Source of the DNA: Ureaplasma canigenitalium ATCC 51252
GTDB taxonomy: Bacteria; Bacillota_I; Bacilli_A; Mycoplasmatales; Mycoplasmoidaceae
Reading direction: 5' to 3'
NCBI RefSeq assembly: GCF_000712165.1
Contig: NZ_JONZ01000005.1
Coordinates: 1 to 64,000, forward strand
Length of the DNA stretch: 64,000 nt
The position numbers were made by a program, and so were the translations under genes. Below the pieces are notes generated by a model. The model was not told the DNA's origin. It worked only from the letters and a program-made list of their open reading frames with translations, and made no database searches. This document shows positions 52,128-63,120 of this stretch, piece by piece (positions within the stretch are counted from its first letter, which is position 1; every line of letters begins with the position of its first letter).

Positions 52128-54524
52128 CTAGTGGTCATCAAGTTCAGGGGCAAAGCGAGTTGCAATCTCCGCAGCTAGGTATTCAGCTTCTTTACTTGCT
52201 AAACTACGTTCTTCATAAGTCTTTCCGTTATTAGCGGTATAGATTTTATCACCTAGTAAATCAATGTGCCGTTCGAACTTCATAAATTCTTTTTTATTAG
52301 CATATAAATGTCAATTATTAACAACATCTAAAACATTGATAGGTACATTAGTATAGTTTGGAGTTTCGTGCAAGTTAATTCCACGATATTTATTTCATAA
52401 GTAATTAATGCCATAAATCATTAACCCAACAAAAATAAAGGCAATAAATAATGGTAGTGAGATACTTACAAACACATAGTATACTTCTTTACCTGGATAG
52501 AGTTCTGGAGCCGCTGGTAAATAAGTTGCAACGACAGCGAAGCAGTTAACACCAATCGCCATTAAAGGTAGGATTGCTTGGCCAAATTTATGTTTAATTC
52601 TAAATTCACGTCTTAAGTAGTTGTGTTTAAAGACAAATCTTAAGTAACCAATTAGGAAGATATTGTATCCAATATAGTACATTGAAATTTGAGAAACTAC
52701 ATTAGAGATAAATCCGACATTCGTAATGGAAGCAGGAGTACCTGATGCAACTGGGGTGATACCTGAAACTTGTTCGGTAAAGTCAAATAATTTTTGTACC
52801 GCTTCATTACTTTGATCTTGATAGTGGAAATCATATTTAATAAACGGTGTGTAAATGTTGCGATCATTACGATATGCTGCTTTAATGATTTCATTTAGAT
52901 GACTGTAATCAATGCTTTCACTATGATAAATTGATCTAGCATAAGCCCTTATTTGTTCAAGTTGAGTACCAGTTAATTTAATTGGTTCATTATTCTTATT
53001 TACTTCATTAGCAAGGATATCAGTGATTGTCTGTCCTTGATAATTAAGAAGAGAATTATAACCATATAAGTAAATTGCGAAGATACCCATTAAGAATAAA
53101 ATTCAAAGCAAAGCAATCGTTAATGGACTACCGTTTTTTAAACGATATGTCAGTCAATGCGGGAAGTGAGCTTTTCTCATCGCATAGTTTAGACCAGTTG
53201 AAAGATTTGACATTCAAACGCTAACTTCAACGAATACTCCAATTCCGGTAAAGAATGAAACAACTTGCATTCCCTTAACAGCGATACTGTTTGCTTCGGT
53301 ATTTGTTACACGAATTAGGTTAGCAACGCTTGGTTTCACTAAATTTCCAAGAGGGTCTACCGGAGCAATCAAATCACCAACAGCAAGTTGACTCGCTGTA
53401 GCTGGTTCTCCATAAACAAATTGGTACATCACTTCATTAGCAGCTTGTGATCCATAAGTTTTTTCAATCACTTCATAAGCATGAGCTAAAGTCTTAAAGT
53501 GGGCAACCTCAGGAGCATTTGGTAGTTGTACATCAACACCACCAACACTTAAATTGAATAAGAAGGTTTGAACAAGACCACCGTTAAATGATAATGTTGA
53601 AGTTGGAACGGTCATTGATATGGTAATTGAACCAATCACAATACAAGTTAGAGCAATTGAAACAACAATCATCATCGCTCTTGGATATTGCTTGCTAGGA
53701 TTATTCATACGGTTAGCAGCAATCGCTGAAACTTCTACACCATGAAGACTAAAACTGAAAGCCATAAATGAGGCCATTACAGTTGATGACATAAATGCTT
53801 TGTTTAGTTCATAACTTGTTCCAGTTGCTGATGGATCAAGGTGAGCATCTTTAAGGAAAGTGCGACCGATGAAATAAAGTGGATTATCAAGATTTGCTAC
53901 TGTGTAAATTGAGAATCCGATAACAATAAAGAATGGTGCAAGAATACCAAAAATAAGGGCATATTGACCGAATTGGTGAGTCGTTTTTTGACCAAGTAAA
54001 CTCAAAAGAACAAGGAATGCAATAACAGCGACGGAAATCCCGTATGTTGCTCCTTGATTAAAGGTACTTGAGAAGTTTACTGAGCTCGATTGGTTAAAAG
54101 TAGTTCCTAATTTAAGAGTATTAAAGTAGTTATAACCAGGGGTCGAAGCTATCCCAAATCCGAAGGAGGAAAGAACAAATAGTACCATTGCGACGGCACC
54201 AAAGGTTACTTGGAATTGCAACCAAGTAACGATAAAACCAGCCCGTGGACCAATAAGATTTCGAACCCAGGTAAATATACCACCTTCGGTTCATCCTTTA
54301 ACTGTGGCCATTTCAGCTGCTGCCATACCGATTGGAATAAATCAACACATAGCAGTTACGAAGGCAAAAATAATTGCAATTCATCCTGCTGTCGAAAGAC
54401 TAGGAAAAGTATAAAAAGCAACTATCGCACTTGCAGTTAGTAAAACAAAACCAATTAGTGATACTTTTTGGTTTTTGGCAAGTTTTCGTTTTATTTTTGC
54501 CTCTTTTAATTCATTATTAATCAA
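52128..54524 (-). CDS. APC-superfamily amino-acid permease with large loops
   Basis: A 798-residue permease, well above the usual 450-500. Helices match APC transporters of the AdiC/GadC antiporter type: SLIGFVLLTASAIVAFYTFPSL, then GWTEGGIFTWVRNLIGPRAG (the WTEGG.FTW motif) and FSLHGVEVSAIAANRMNNPSKQYPRA. Two hydrophilic insertions of about 90 and 115 residues lie after residues about 325 and 485, plus an 85-residue tail. I found no TAA or TAG in the gaps. No ATG fits; TTG at 54524 behind AAAGGTTGGTG is the likely start. Substrate unknown. Confidence 0.82.
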
Positions 54525-54604
54525 TTTTATCACCAACCTTTATTTTACTAGATTAATTGTGTATATATAAATTTAATTATATATGGAAAAGTTACTACAG
54601 TTGT

Positions 54605-56182
54605 TTACTTCATAACAAAATTTTTAGCCGCTGGAATTTTATTAAGTCCTGGCATTTTATAAATTGTTGTCGTAATAGCAATAATCATGTTTGAGAAGTA
54701 ATTAACTTCGAAGGATTGAATATGAATTTTAAAACCTGTTGGAGCATTTAGTAGTTTCATATCATCACTTAGTGAATAAGGAGTTTTGGCCATTACGAGA
54801 TACATTGAATCGTAGTTCTTTATGTTTTTTAAATTTTTTAGTGCATTGTCTTCGATGACAAACCCATCAGCACCATAAACATTCTTAACGACTTTGTCAA
54901 TTTTTGTAAGTAAAGTATCTTTAAGATCATAAATTGGTTTAAGCTTTTTTTTGTCGTCATTTAGAAGTTTTGTCACCACTTGGTATATTTCATCAGATCG
55001 CTCTGAACCATATCCATATGCATATGATCTAGCATACGGAATGTTATGTTCTTCAAGTAAGTTAATTAAGGTTTCCATCGTTTCCTTTGTATCAACTGTA
55101 TCATTCATATTAATAATGGTAAAGTAAGGAATTTGATATTGCTTTATGTGTTCGATGTGACGAAGTACATTATTAAAACCTGTTTTGACCTTTAAGACAG
55201 GATCTAGAATTTCCTCTGCATGATGAAATAGTGAGCGGATTGAAATTACCATTCCGATTAAATCAGGACATAAATCAAATTCTTGACACTTAATGTCCAT
55301 AAATTTCTCAAGACCAAGATCTGACCCAAAACCACATTCTGTAACAACTACATCAGCCATATCTAATGCATACTTCGTCGCAATATATGAATTACATCCA
55401 TGCGCAATGTTAGCAAATGGTCCACCATGTACAAAAACCGGATTATCCTCGTTTGTTCGAACTAAATTAGGATAAAGAGCATCATGAAGAATAGTCATTA
55501 CCGCATCAGCAATTTCAAGATCATCAATTGTAATCGGATCACCATTAAGGTTAAAGGCTACAACTGTTCGCTTTAAACGTTGTTTTAAGTCTTCGTGATC
55601 ATAGCAAAGACAAAAAAGAGCCATTAAATCACTAGCTGCTGTGATATTAAAACCAGTCTTAATTTCATCATCACGAATGAAGTATGAAATTTCACGTAAC
55701 GAACGATCGTTTAAATCAAGACATCGCTTCACTAAAATCTTTTTCGGATCAATGTTTAAAGTTGATTTGAAATATAAATCATTTTCAATAACACTAACAA
55801 TCAAATTATTTGCAGCAGCGATGGCATGTAGATCACCTGTAAAATGCAGGTTAATTTTATCAAAAGGTCGAAGGAAACTCTTCCCGCCACCAGAACCTGT
55901 TCCCTTCATTCCAAAGACAGGGCCAAGACTTGGTTCACGAAGAGCACCGATAGTTTTTATACCATGCTTATTTAATGCATCAACAAGCCCAACCGAAGAA
56001 GTTGTTTTCCCCTCGCCTGCTGGATTCGGATTCATTGCGGTAACTACAATTAATTTTCCTTTCCTCGATTTGCTATGGTAACTTTTAACTTTCGCGATTT
56101 CGTTACCATAAAAATCAAGATCAGTAATTGGTAATTCATTATTCTCAATTAGATCTTCAATGATATTTTTTTTAGCAATCAT
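54605..56182 (-). CDS. fhs: Formate-tetrahydrofolate ligase
   Basis: A 525-residue enzyme that makes 10-formyl-THF from formate, THF and ATP for one-carbon supply. The ATP loop is PNPAGEGKTTSSVGL near residue 53; EPSLGPVFGMKGTGSGGGKS follows near 84, then GDLHAIAAANNL and NPVFVHGGPFANIAHGCNS. These are the family landmarks. Slightly shorter than the usual 555 residues. It is a single-gene unit 14 bases after the next membrane-protein gene. Confidence 0.96.
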   Translation of the reverse strand: MIAKKNIIEDLIENNELPITDLDFYGNEIAKVKSYHSKSRKGKLIVVTAMNPNPAGEGKTTSSVGLVDALNKHGIKTIGALREPSLGPVFGMKGTGSGGGKSFLRPFDKINLHFTGDLHAIAAANNLIVSVIENDLYFKSTLNIDPKKILVKRCLDLNDRSLREISYFIRDDEIKTGFNITAASDLMALFCLCYDHEDLKQRLKRTVVAFNLNGDPITIDDLEIADAVMTILHDALYPNLVRTNEDNPVFVHGGPFANIAHGCNSYIATKYALDMADVVVTECGFGSDLGLEKFMDIKCQEFDLCPDLIGMVISIRSLFHHAEEILDPVLKVKTGFNNVLRHIEHIKQYQIPYFTIINMNDTVDTKETMETLINLLEEHNIPYARSYAYGYGSERSDEIYQVVTKLLNDDKKKLKPIYDLKDTLLTKIDKVVKNVYGADGFVIEDNALKNLKNIKNYDSMYLVMAKTPYSLSDDMKLLNAPTGFKIHIQSFEVNYFSNMIIAITTTIYKMPGLNKIPAAKNFVMK

Positions 56183-56196
56183 AACTTCCTTTTTGA

Positions 56197-57597
56197 TTAT
56201 TCTTTAACAATTTTAAATTTGTATTCATCACCTTTTCGTTTAGCTGTCAAGATGAAATATGCGACGATAAAGAAGATTAGTAATATAACTGTGATAACGA
56301 TAAAAATAATCAAACCACGTTTATTTGCTACTTTTTTAGCATTTAATTCAGCCTCATCATCTAAAATTGGGTATTCATAAAAACTTGTGATTCGATTAAC
56401 ACGGTGTGAATTGTATAAACCAAATAAAATATGAATAATAAAGGTAAGACCTAAAATCCCACAAATTCCGTAAATCGCATATTCAGCATTACGGTTAATA
56501 CCCTCTTGGATAATCCTTCCGTTTTTGTCGTATATCGAATAATGAATTTGTAAAACACCAAACGACGAGTATGGACTATTAGCACTATTGTTCGAAATAT
56601 TTAGTAAATAAGCTATAACGAAAGCACCAAGAATAATGACGGCGGAAAGTAAATAAACAATCCCTGTTCCCCAATTTAGATTAATATTAGCAACAATCAT
56701 TTTTCGATATTGATTGGTAATAAATGTAGAGGCATAACTTGATTCAAAACCGTATTTTTGTCGGTAATATTCCCGCTTAAAACCAACTAACTGACTACCA
56801 GAAAGACCAATAAAAAGAATCATTAAAAGAAGATAGACAATAAATGGTAAAAAAATTCAAGGATTAAAGTTTTTAACAACAACTTCGTGGACAAAATAGC
56901 AAAGACCAGCAACACCAGCTAGAAACATCATGACTCAGAAAGAAACCTTAAATTTAGAGTCAGTCATTTCCCTTTTAAAGAGTGAAGTTACATTGTCTTC
57001 CGTTAAATACTTCATCATCATTTTTCGTTCCTTCGGAGAATCATACTTCCGATTAGGAAAGGGATCAAGTGGTGAACCTAGTGGATCAAACCGTTCGGTA
57101 AACGAAGACTTCTTTCGTCTTTCGGTTGGAAATTCATCAAAATAGCGTTCTGGCATACTATGCTGAGTTGGATCACGATACATTGCTCCCGAACTATCCG
57201 CGATATAGGTTTGATTATCAAGACTAGAATGATTATTATAGGAAGTTCGGTTTTCATACTGGTTTGAGTTACGGTGATCGATAAAAACAGTTTCAACTTC
57301 ATTCACATGTTCAGAATGAACTTCCTGTATTGGATCAACTTCCTGAACTGGTGTATATCTCCGATTATTAAAGGATTCACTAATGTCAGTTGAAAAATTT
57401 GAACCACTATACTCTTGGTCGCGATTATTGTCAATCCGGTTCTGATTAAGAAAAGAATCATTCCGTCGAATAAGTGACGGGTTTATATCGCGGTTGTAAT
57501 TATTTTCATCGAGAACAGGACGTGGTTGACCACTCCGTCTAGTTCTTCTTTCATCCTCATCATCAAACTCAAAAACACTAGTATTTGCTCTTGGCAT
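56197..57597 (-). CDS. Mollicute membrane protein with disordered N-terminus
   Basis: A 466-residue protein. Start set at 57597 (MPRANTSVFEFDDEDERRTRR) behind GGAG. Residues 1-220 are hydrophilic, rich in Asn/Arg/Asp/Tyr and likely disordered in the cytoplasm. Four to five helices follow (about 222-240, 247-266, 312-338, 375-395, 430-452). REYYRQKYGFES between helices resembles MSC_0882-type mollicute membrane proteins, a weak recollection. Function unknown. Many Asn/Arg codons recall substrate-like tails of cell-division or secretion proteins. Confidence 0.65.
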
Positions 57598-57680
57598 AGT
57601 AAACTCCATTTTATTATATTTTACATTAACTAGTATAAAAAAATAAAGAAAAGACAAGCCGAAGCCTGTCTTTTTGATTA

Positions 57681-59216
57681 TTAATTTTTAACTTGATTTC
57701 GTCCACCAAAGCTTGTGGTCCAACATGTTGTTTGTTTTTTCATTGCTTCATTAATTTCATCTTTACGAGCATAAACAAAGTTGAAATTGTAAGCATCTTC
57801 TCCGTGATTAATATAGTCAATATGATGAAGTTGCTCGTTGGCTTTTAACCTTGGTTGGGTAATTGCCGCAATAATAATTGTCATAACGAAAGAGTAAGCA
57901 CCAGCGAGAGCAACACCAGAGAGTTGACGACTAAAGAGAAGACCATAAACACTTTGTTCGTGGCCAACACTATCAACTTGGTAACCAGCGGCATTAACCC
58001 ATAAATCTGGGAATACACTAACATGTGCGAAAGCACCAACAAGAAGCGACCCTACAACTCCTCCCATTCCGTGAACAGCAAACACTTCAAGACTGTCATC
58101 AATCTTTGAATGGTGCATTATCTTACAGAATAAGAAACAAACAGCAACAGCAGCTAAAGCAATAGGAACACTTGCTCAAAGCGGAACATAACCAGCTGCT
58201 GGTGTGATTGTCGCAAGACCAGCAATTCCACCGGTAACAAGACCAACTCCAGTCGGTTTATGATTCTTATTAAAGATACTTTCCATAATAACTCAACCGA
58301 TAATTCCTACCGCAACTGCTATAACTGAATTAATTCAAGTTGTGGCAATTAAAGTATGTTCGATTGATTGATGAGTAGACGGATGCTTAATAAATGAAGC
58401 ACCACCAACATTAAATCCAAATCATCCGAAGAAGAGAAGTGTAGCACCAACGATAACTAACGGAATATTGTTCGGAGTATTCTTTTCAGTTCTTAAAATT
58501 TTTCTTCGACCAAGGACAAATGAAGTCGCAAGAGCACCAAAACCTGCTGTGGTATGAATAACAATTCCACCAGCTCAGTCAAGCACTCCGAATTTATTTA
58601 GGAAACCTTGTCCTCATACTCAGTGACAAAAAGGAATGTAAATAAGATATTGTCAAAGGACAAGGAAGACGATGTAATTCTTAAACTTCATTCGGTCAGC
58701 GAATGCACCAACCATTAAAGGAGGTGTAATAATCGCAAACGAAAGTTGGAAACCGAAGAATAAAAGCATTGGAACTCCACCGGTAAAGGTACTAAATACC
58801 ATTCCAATATTCTTCCATTCGGAGTCGAAAATGATATTTCTAAAAGCAAAATAAGAACTAACATCTCCGATAATCCCGCGACCAACACTTGGTCCAAAGG
58901 CTAGTGAGAAACCACCAAAAACTCAGATAATGGTTGTAACTCCAAGCGAAATCATACATTGATTAATAATCGTTAAAATTGATTTTCTTCTTACAAGACC
59001 ACCATAAAATAAAGCAAGACCTGGTGTCATCAATAACACAAAGGCAATCGCAAGGGCAGCAAGTAAGGTATTAGTTGGATTAAATCCAACTTCCTTCAAA
59101 AGTAATGCAGCATTATCTTTTGAAACATCGATAAACTTCAAGGTCTGGCTTGAAAAAAAGATATCAGTCGTACCAAGGTTTATGATGTTTACACTAGGTA
59201 AACTATTTGAGTCCAC
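57681..59216 (-). CDS. amt: Ammonium transporter, Amt family (downstream copy)
   Basis: A 511-residue Amt channel. GTG start at 59216 behind AAGGTGATACC. LFYGGLVRRKSILT, the FGPSVG loop, and the twin-His pore residues in HTTAGFGA and HGMGGVVGSLL are present. ADRMKFKNYIVF and WFGFNVGG follow the family. About 55 residues of cytoplasmic tail end in GGRNQVKN. In Ureaplasma, urea hydrolysis makes ammonia whose export is linked to ATP synthesis, which explains a need for two Amt genes. It directly follows its paralogue. Confidence 0.94.
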
Positions 59217-59250
59217 GGTATCACCTTCATCCTATTGGAATATCGTTTTA

Positions 59251-60792
59251 TTAATGACTATGACCTTCGTCGATTGTGGTTGTTTGTTCGCTAAGTGCTT
59301 TCATCTTCTTAGCTGAAACAATTCCAAATTTAGCATGTCAAGTTTTTTGATCTTGTTCAGTCATTTTTTCAACATCTTCAGGATGTGGAAGATGATAATC
59401 ATAATTATATGCATCCTCACCATGTTCCTGCATATCAATGTGAGCAAGTTGTTGTGCTGCACTTAATCGTGGTTGAGTAATTGCTGTAATGATTATCGTA
59501 ACAATAAATGAATATGCACAAGCAAGAGCTGTTGCTCCTATTTGAACACCAAGTAACTTACCGTAATCAGCTTCTGGTGAACCAAAGACAAAGTAAATTA
59601 AGTTTGGATTAACAGTTTTAGCAGCAAATGCACCAATTAAAATTGATCCGGTCACACCACCCATACCGTGTACACCTCAAACTTCAAGAGCATCTTCGAT
59701 ATGTTTGCTGTGGTGCATAATCTTGCAGCATCCGAAGCAAACAGCAACAGCAGCTAGAGCAATAGGAACACTTGCTCATAGCGGAACATAACCAGCCGCT
59801 GGTGTGATTGTCGCAAGACCAGCAATCGCACCAGTTACAAGACCGATTGATGTTGGTTTGTGATTTTTATTAAAGATTGATTCAAGGATAGCAAATCCAA
59901 CCATCCCAATCGCAAGAGCGATAACTGTGCTAATTCAAGCATGTGTCGCGATAGTTCAAGTAGCAGCATCAGAAGTATTAAACCCTGAACCACCTACATT
60001 GAATCCAAATCATCCAAAGAATAGTAATGTGGCACCAAGAATTGTCATAGGAATATTGTTTGGTCTTACCTTTTCATTCTTAAGAACAACTCTCTTACCA
60101 AGCACAAATGAAGCTCCAAGAGCACCAAAACCGCATGTGGCGTGGATAACAATACCACCGGCTCAATCGACAACACCCGCTTGAGCTAGGAATCCACCAC
60201 CTCAAATTCAGTGGCAAAATGGAATGTATACAAAATATTGTCATAGTGTAAGGAACACTAAGTAGTTTTTAAATTTCATTCGATCTGCAAATGCTCCAAC
60301 CATTAATGGTGGGGTAATAATTGCAAATGCAAGTTGGAATGCAAAGTGGAGGATTAAAGGAACTCCAGGAGCGAAGTTCGCAAGAACCATACCAACCTGT
60401 GCTCCGTTTTCACCCCAACCATTAAAGATTAGGTTTCTGAAAGCGAAGTATGTTGATATATCGCCGATAATCCCTTTTCCGACACTAGGTCCGAAAGCAA
60501 GGGAGTATCCTCCGAAAATCCAAATTAAAGTCGTGATCCCGATTGATGCAACACATTGATTAATAATGGTTAACATCGATTTTCGGCGTACAAGCCCACC
60601 ATAAAATAACGCAAGGCCGGGCGTCATTAGTAGCACAAAAGCAATCGCTAGAGCCACAAGCAAAGTGTTAGTAGGACTGTAATAAAAACCTTGAGGAAGA
60701 TTGGTTAATGAATCACCAGATCCAACAAAAAGTAGTTCATGGGTTGTAGCATAAATATTTTTATCTACTCCCCAACTAACAGGCACTTCCAT
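59251..60792 (-). CDS. amt: Ammonium transporter, Amt family (upstream copy)
   Basis: A 513-residue Amt channel closely related to the downstream copy, sharing many runs of residues. Start at 60792 (MEVPVSWGVDKN) behind AAGGAGAA. Twin His in HATCGFGA and HGMGGVTGS; LFYGGLVRRKSMLT and FGPSVGKG are intact. The C-terminal tail ends in DEGHSH and differs from the other copy, the likeliest site of separate regulation. The gap of 34 bases to the next Amt suggests one transcript. Confidence 0.95.
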
Positions 60793-60906
60793 TGTTATTC
60801 TCCTTTTTAAATTTTTTGTTAATATCAAAAGATATATAAACATTTTTTATTATATACCTTTTAGTCGTTTTCTTTTTGATTAATAATAGAATTTGATAAT
60901 AAAAAA

Positions 60907-60923
60907 GGGCTTTAATTAAGCCC
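60907..60923 (-). terminator. Terminator overlapping the phosphohexomutase stop
   Basis: Stem GGGCTT/AAGCCC with a TAATT loop; minus strand continues TTTTTT. The stop codon of the mutase lies in the loop, so the terminator is part of the last codons. Confidence 0.85.
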
Positions 60924-62570
60924 CATATAACTCTTAAGATAAATTAGTAAATCATCCATCTTCTTTTCGTATTCTTTTGTAAAATGTTCTTTATCCTTCA
61001 CTTTAAAGTCATAAAGTTCAATGTAAATTTTTAATTTCGGCTCAGTTCCAGACAATCTAAACTTAATCGATGATTTGTTTTCAAGATTAAATGTAAGATA
61101 TTTACCTATATCGTGATATTCAATACTCTTTATTTCAAAGTCATTAATCTTTTTGTGTTCAAAGTTCTTCATCTTATCCATTAGAGCATTTGCTTTAACG
61201 CGTCAGTCATCACCAGCAATTTTAAAACTTGTTGTTTTACTAATTCAATAACCAAAATGATTAAAAATATCATCATATAAAACATCAACAAGTGTTTTAT
61301 TTGAAGCATGATAATATTCAATCATTTCAAGTAGAATCGATGCATATTGATAGCTATCTTTATCGTTGTTAATGTCACTCGGAAGTGCACCTATTGCTTC
61401 TTCAAAGGCAATAACTAAATCTTTTTTACCGCTTAGTTCAGCTGCGATATTACCGTGATTTTTAAAACCAACATCGGTATATAAAACATCAACATTATAC
61501 TTTTCCTTAAAGAGATCACAATAAGTAGTTGAAATGTAGGTAGAAATAATATATTTAGGTTTTTGATATGTTCTTGTGTGTAGTAAATAATATGCTGAGA
61601 TAATACCTGTTTGGTTACCATTTAAATAAACTCATTCACCATGATGACGAATAGCAATAGCCATACGGTCACCATCTGGATCACTCGAAATCATCACATT
61701 TGCTTTTTCTTTATCAGCATATTTTACTGATAAATTAAAACTCTTAGGATCTTCAGGATTACTTCCGAAATCATCATTAACAAAAAACTTATCTTCGAAG
61801 TTTTGCTCTTTAACATCAACAATGTTGTAACCGAGCGAAGTAAGAAAAGGAATCATATCAATTGTTGTTGTTCCATGGTGACCACTAAAGGTAACCGGAT
61901 ACATTTTCTTTTTGTTCGGATTTGTTTTAATTAGTTTTGTTTTAATTTGTGTAAAGTATTCATTAATTTCACTAGAAGAAAAAGATCTAATTAAACTAGC
62001 ATCCTTCTTAAAAGTCATTTCAAGTGCTTCTAGATAGGTTGGAAAGTTGCTTTCGATTTGATTAGTAACAACCGGAAGCGGTTGTGCTCCGTTTTTTAGA
62101 TAAACCTTATAACCCGCATCCGTTTTCGGGTTATGACTAGCGGTAAACATAATTCCCCCACAAGCGTTGTGGTGCTTAATCAAAAACGAAACAATCGGAG
62201 TACTTAACATTGAATAATCCTTGGGATAAAGTACTCGATAACCAAAAGAACTGAAAATTTCAGCACCGTATTCCATCATTTCCTTCATTTGATATCGATT
62301 ATCACGACCAAAAACAACTAATTTGTTTGTTGGATTTGTCGATTCAAGGTATCTAATATATCCAATAATAAGTTGAGTATATGTTGTTTTGTTAAGATTA
62401 ATCGTTCCTTCTTTTCAAGGGCGACGAATTCCTGCTGTACCGAATTTAAGTTTACCATCCGGATTAAATAGTTCATTAATTTCTTCTATACTTAAATTTC
62501 GATATTTTTCCTTTATTTCTTCTGCGATGTTTTTCGAAGAGAGAAAAGCAAGAAATAATTCATTACTCAT
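60912..62570 (-). CDS. Phosphoglucomutase/phosphomannomutase
   Basis: A 552-residue alpha-D-phosphohexomutase that moves phosphate between C1 and C6 of hexoses. The active-site serine is in FTASHNPKTDAGYKVY, the metal loop in SSDPDGDRMAIA, and the sugar loop and C-terminal phosphate site RLSGTEPKLKIYIEL are all visible. Start at 62570 overlaps the cdd stop by 8 bases. Several TGA(Trp) codons break it. It supplies sugar phosphates for glycolipids or the glycosyltransferase. Confidence 0.93.
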
Positions 62571-62970
62571 TTTCACTAACCTCTAAAGAATCAGGTGTTC
62601 AATAGTGACCTAGCAGGTCATCTATTTTATACTCAGCAAAGGTGCCGTCAAAATTAAAACAGTATATTCTTCCATCTTTCTTATCGATAAATTCTGAAAT
62701 TACTTGTCGACACCCACCACAAGGGGTACCAGTATAGCCGTTATTCTTTGTTATTAAATAAATATTCTTTATTATTTTAGCACCATAAGTAATAGCATTA
62801 CATACTGCTGTCCTTTCTGCGCACAATCCAAGTGGATATGAACCATTTTCAACATTTACCCCCGGGAAAGTTCCTTGATCTGTTTCGACAATAGCAGCAA
62901 CAGGATAATTAGAATAGGGGCAGTATGCATTTTTTAGTAATTTTTTTAATTCGTTATAAATTTTTTCCAT
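62563..62970 (-). CDS. cdd: Cytidine deaminase
   Basis: A 135-residue tetrameric-type deaminase (cytidine to uridine). The zinc site is complete: LCAERTAVCNAI with the catalytic Glu, and TPCGGCRQVISEF with two Cys. AYCPYSNYPVAAIVE at the N-terminus matches the substrate loop. Overlap with the mutase start couples nucleoside salvage and hexose metabolism, as in many mollicutes where deoC/cdd/manB are neighbours. Confidence 0.95.
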
Positions 62971-63003
62971 ATTATCCTCTCTAAACTAATTAATTATAAA
63001 AAA

Positions 63004-63027
63004 AACCAAACTTTTGTCAAAGTTTGG
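63004..63027 (-). terminator. Terminator after tRNA-Trp(CCA)
   Basis: Stem ACCAAACTTT/AAAGTTTGGT with a 4-base loop, followed on the minus strand by eight T. It sits 9 bases past the tRNA. Confidence 0.9.
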
Positions 63028-63035
63028 TAAATATT

Positions 63036-63111
63036 ATGGCAAGGGTAACAGGATTTGAACCCGCAACACATGGTTTTGGAGACCATTGTTCTACCGTTGA
63101 ACTATACCCTT
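63036..63111 (-). tRNA. tRNA-Trp(CCA)
   Basis: Acceptor AAGGGTA/TACCCTT, anticodon stem-loop ATGGT CTCCAAA ACCAT, G73, encoded CCA. It reads TGG only. D-arm and acceptor are nearly those of tRNA-Trp(TCA) at 13445. Confidence 0.95.
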
Positions 63112-63120
63112 AAAGAGAAC

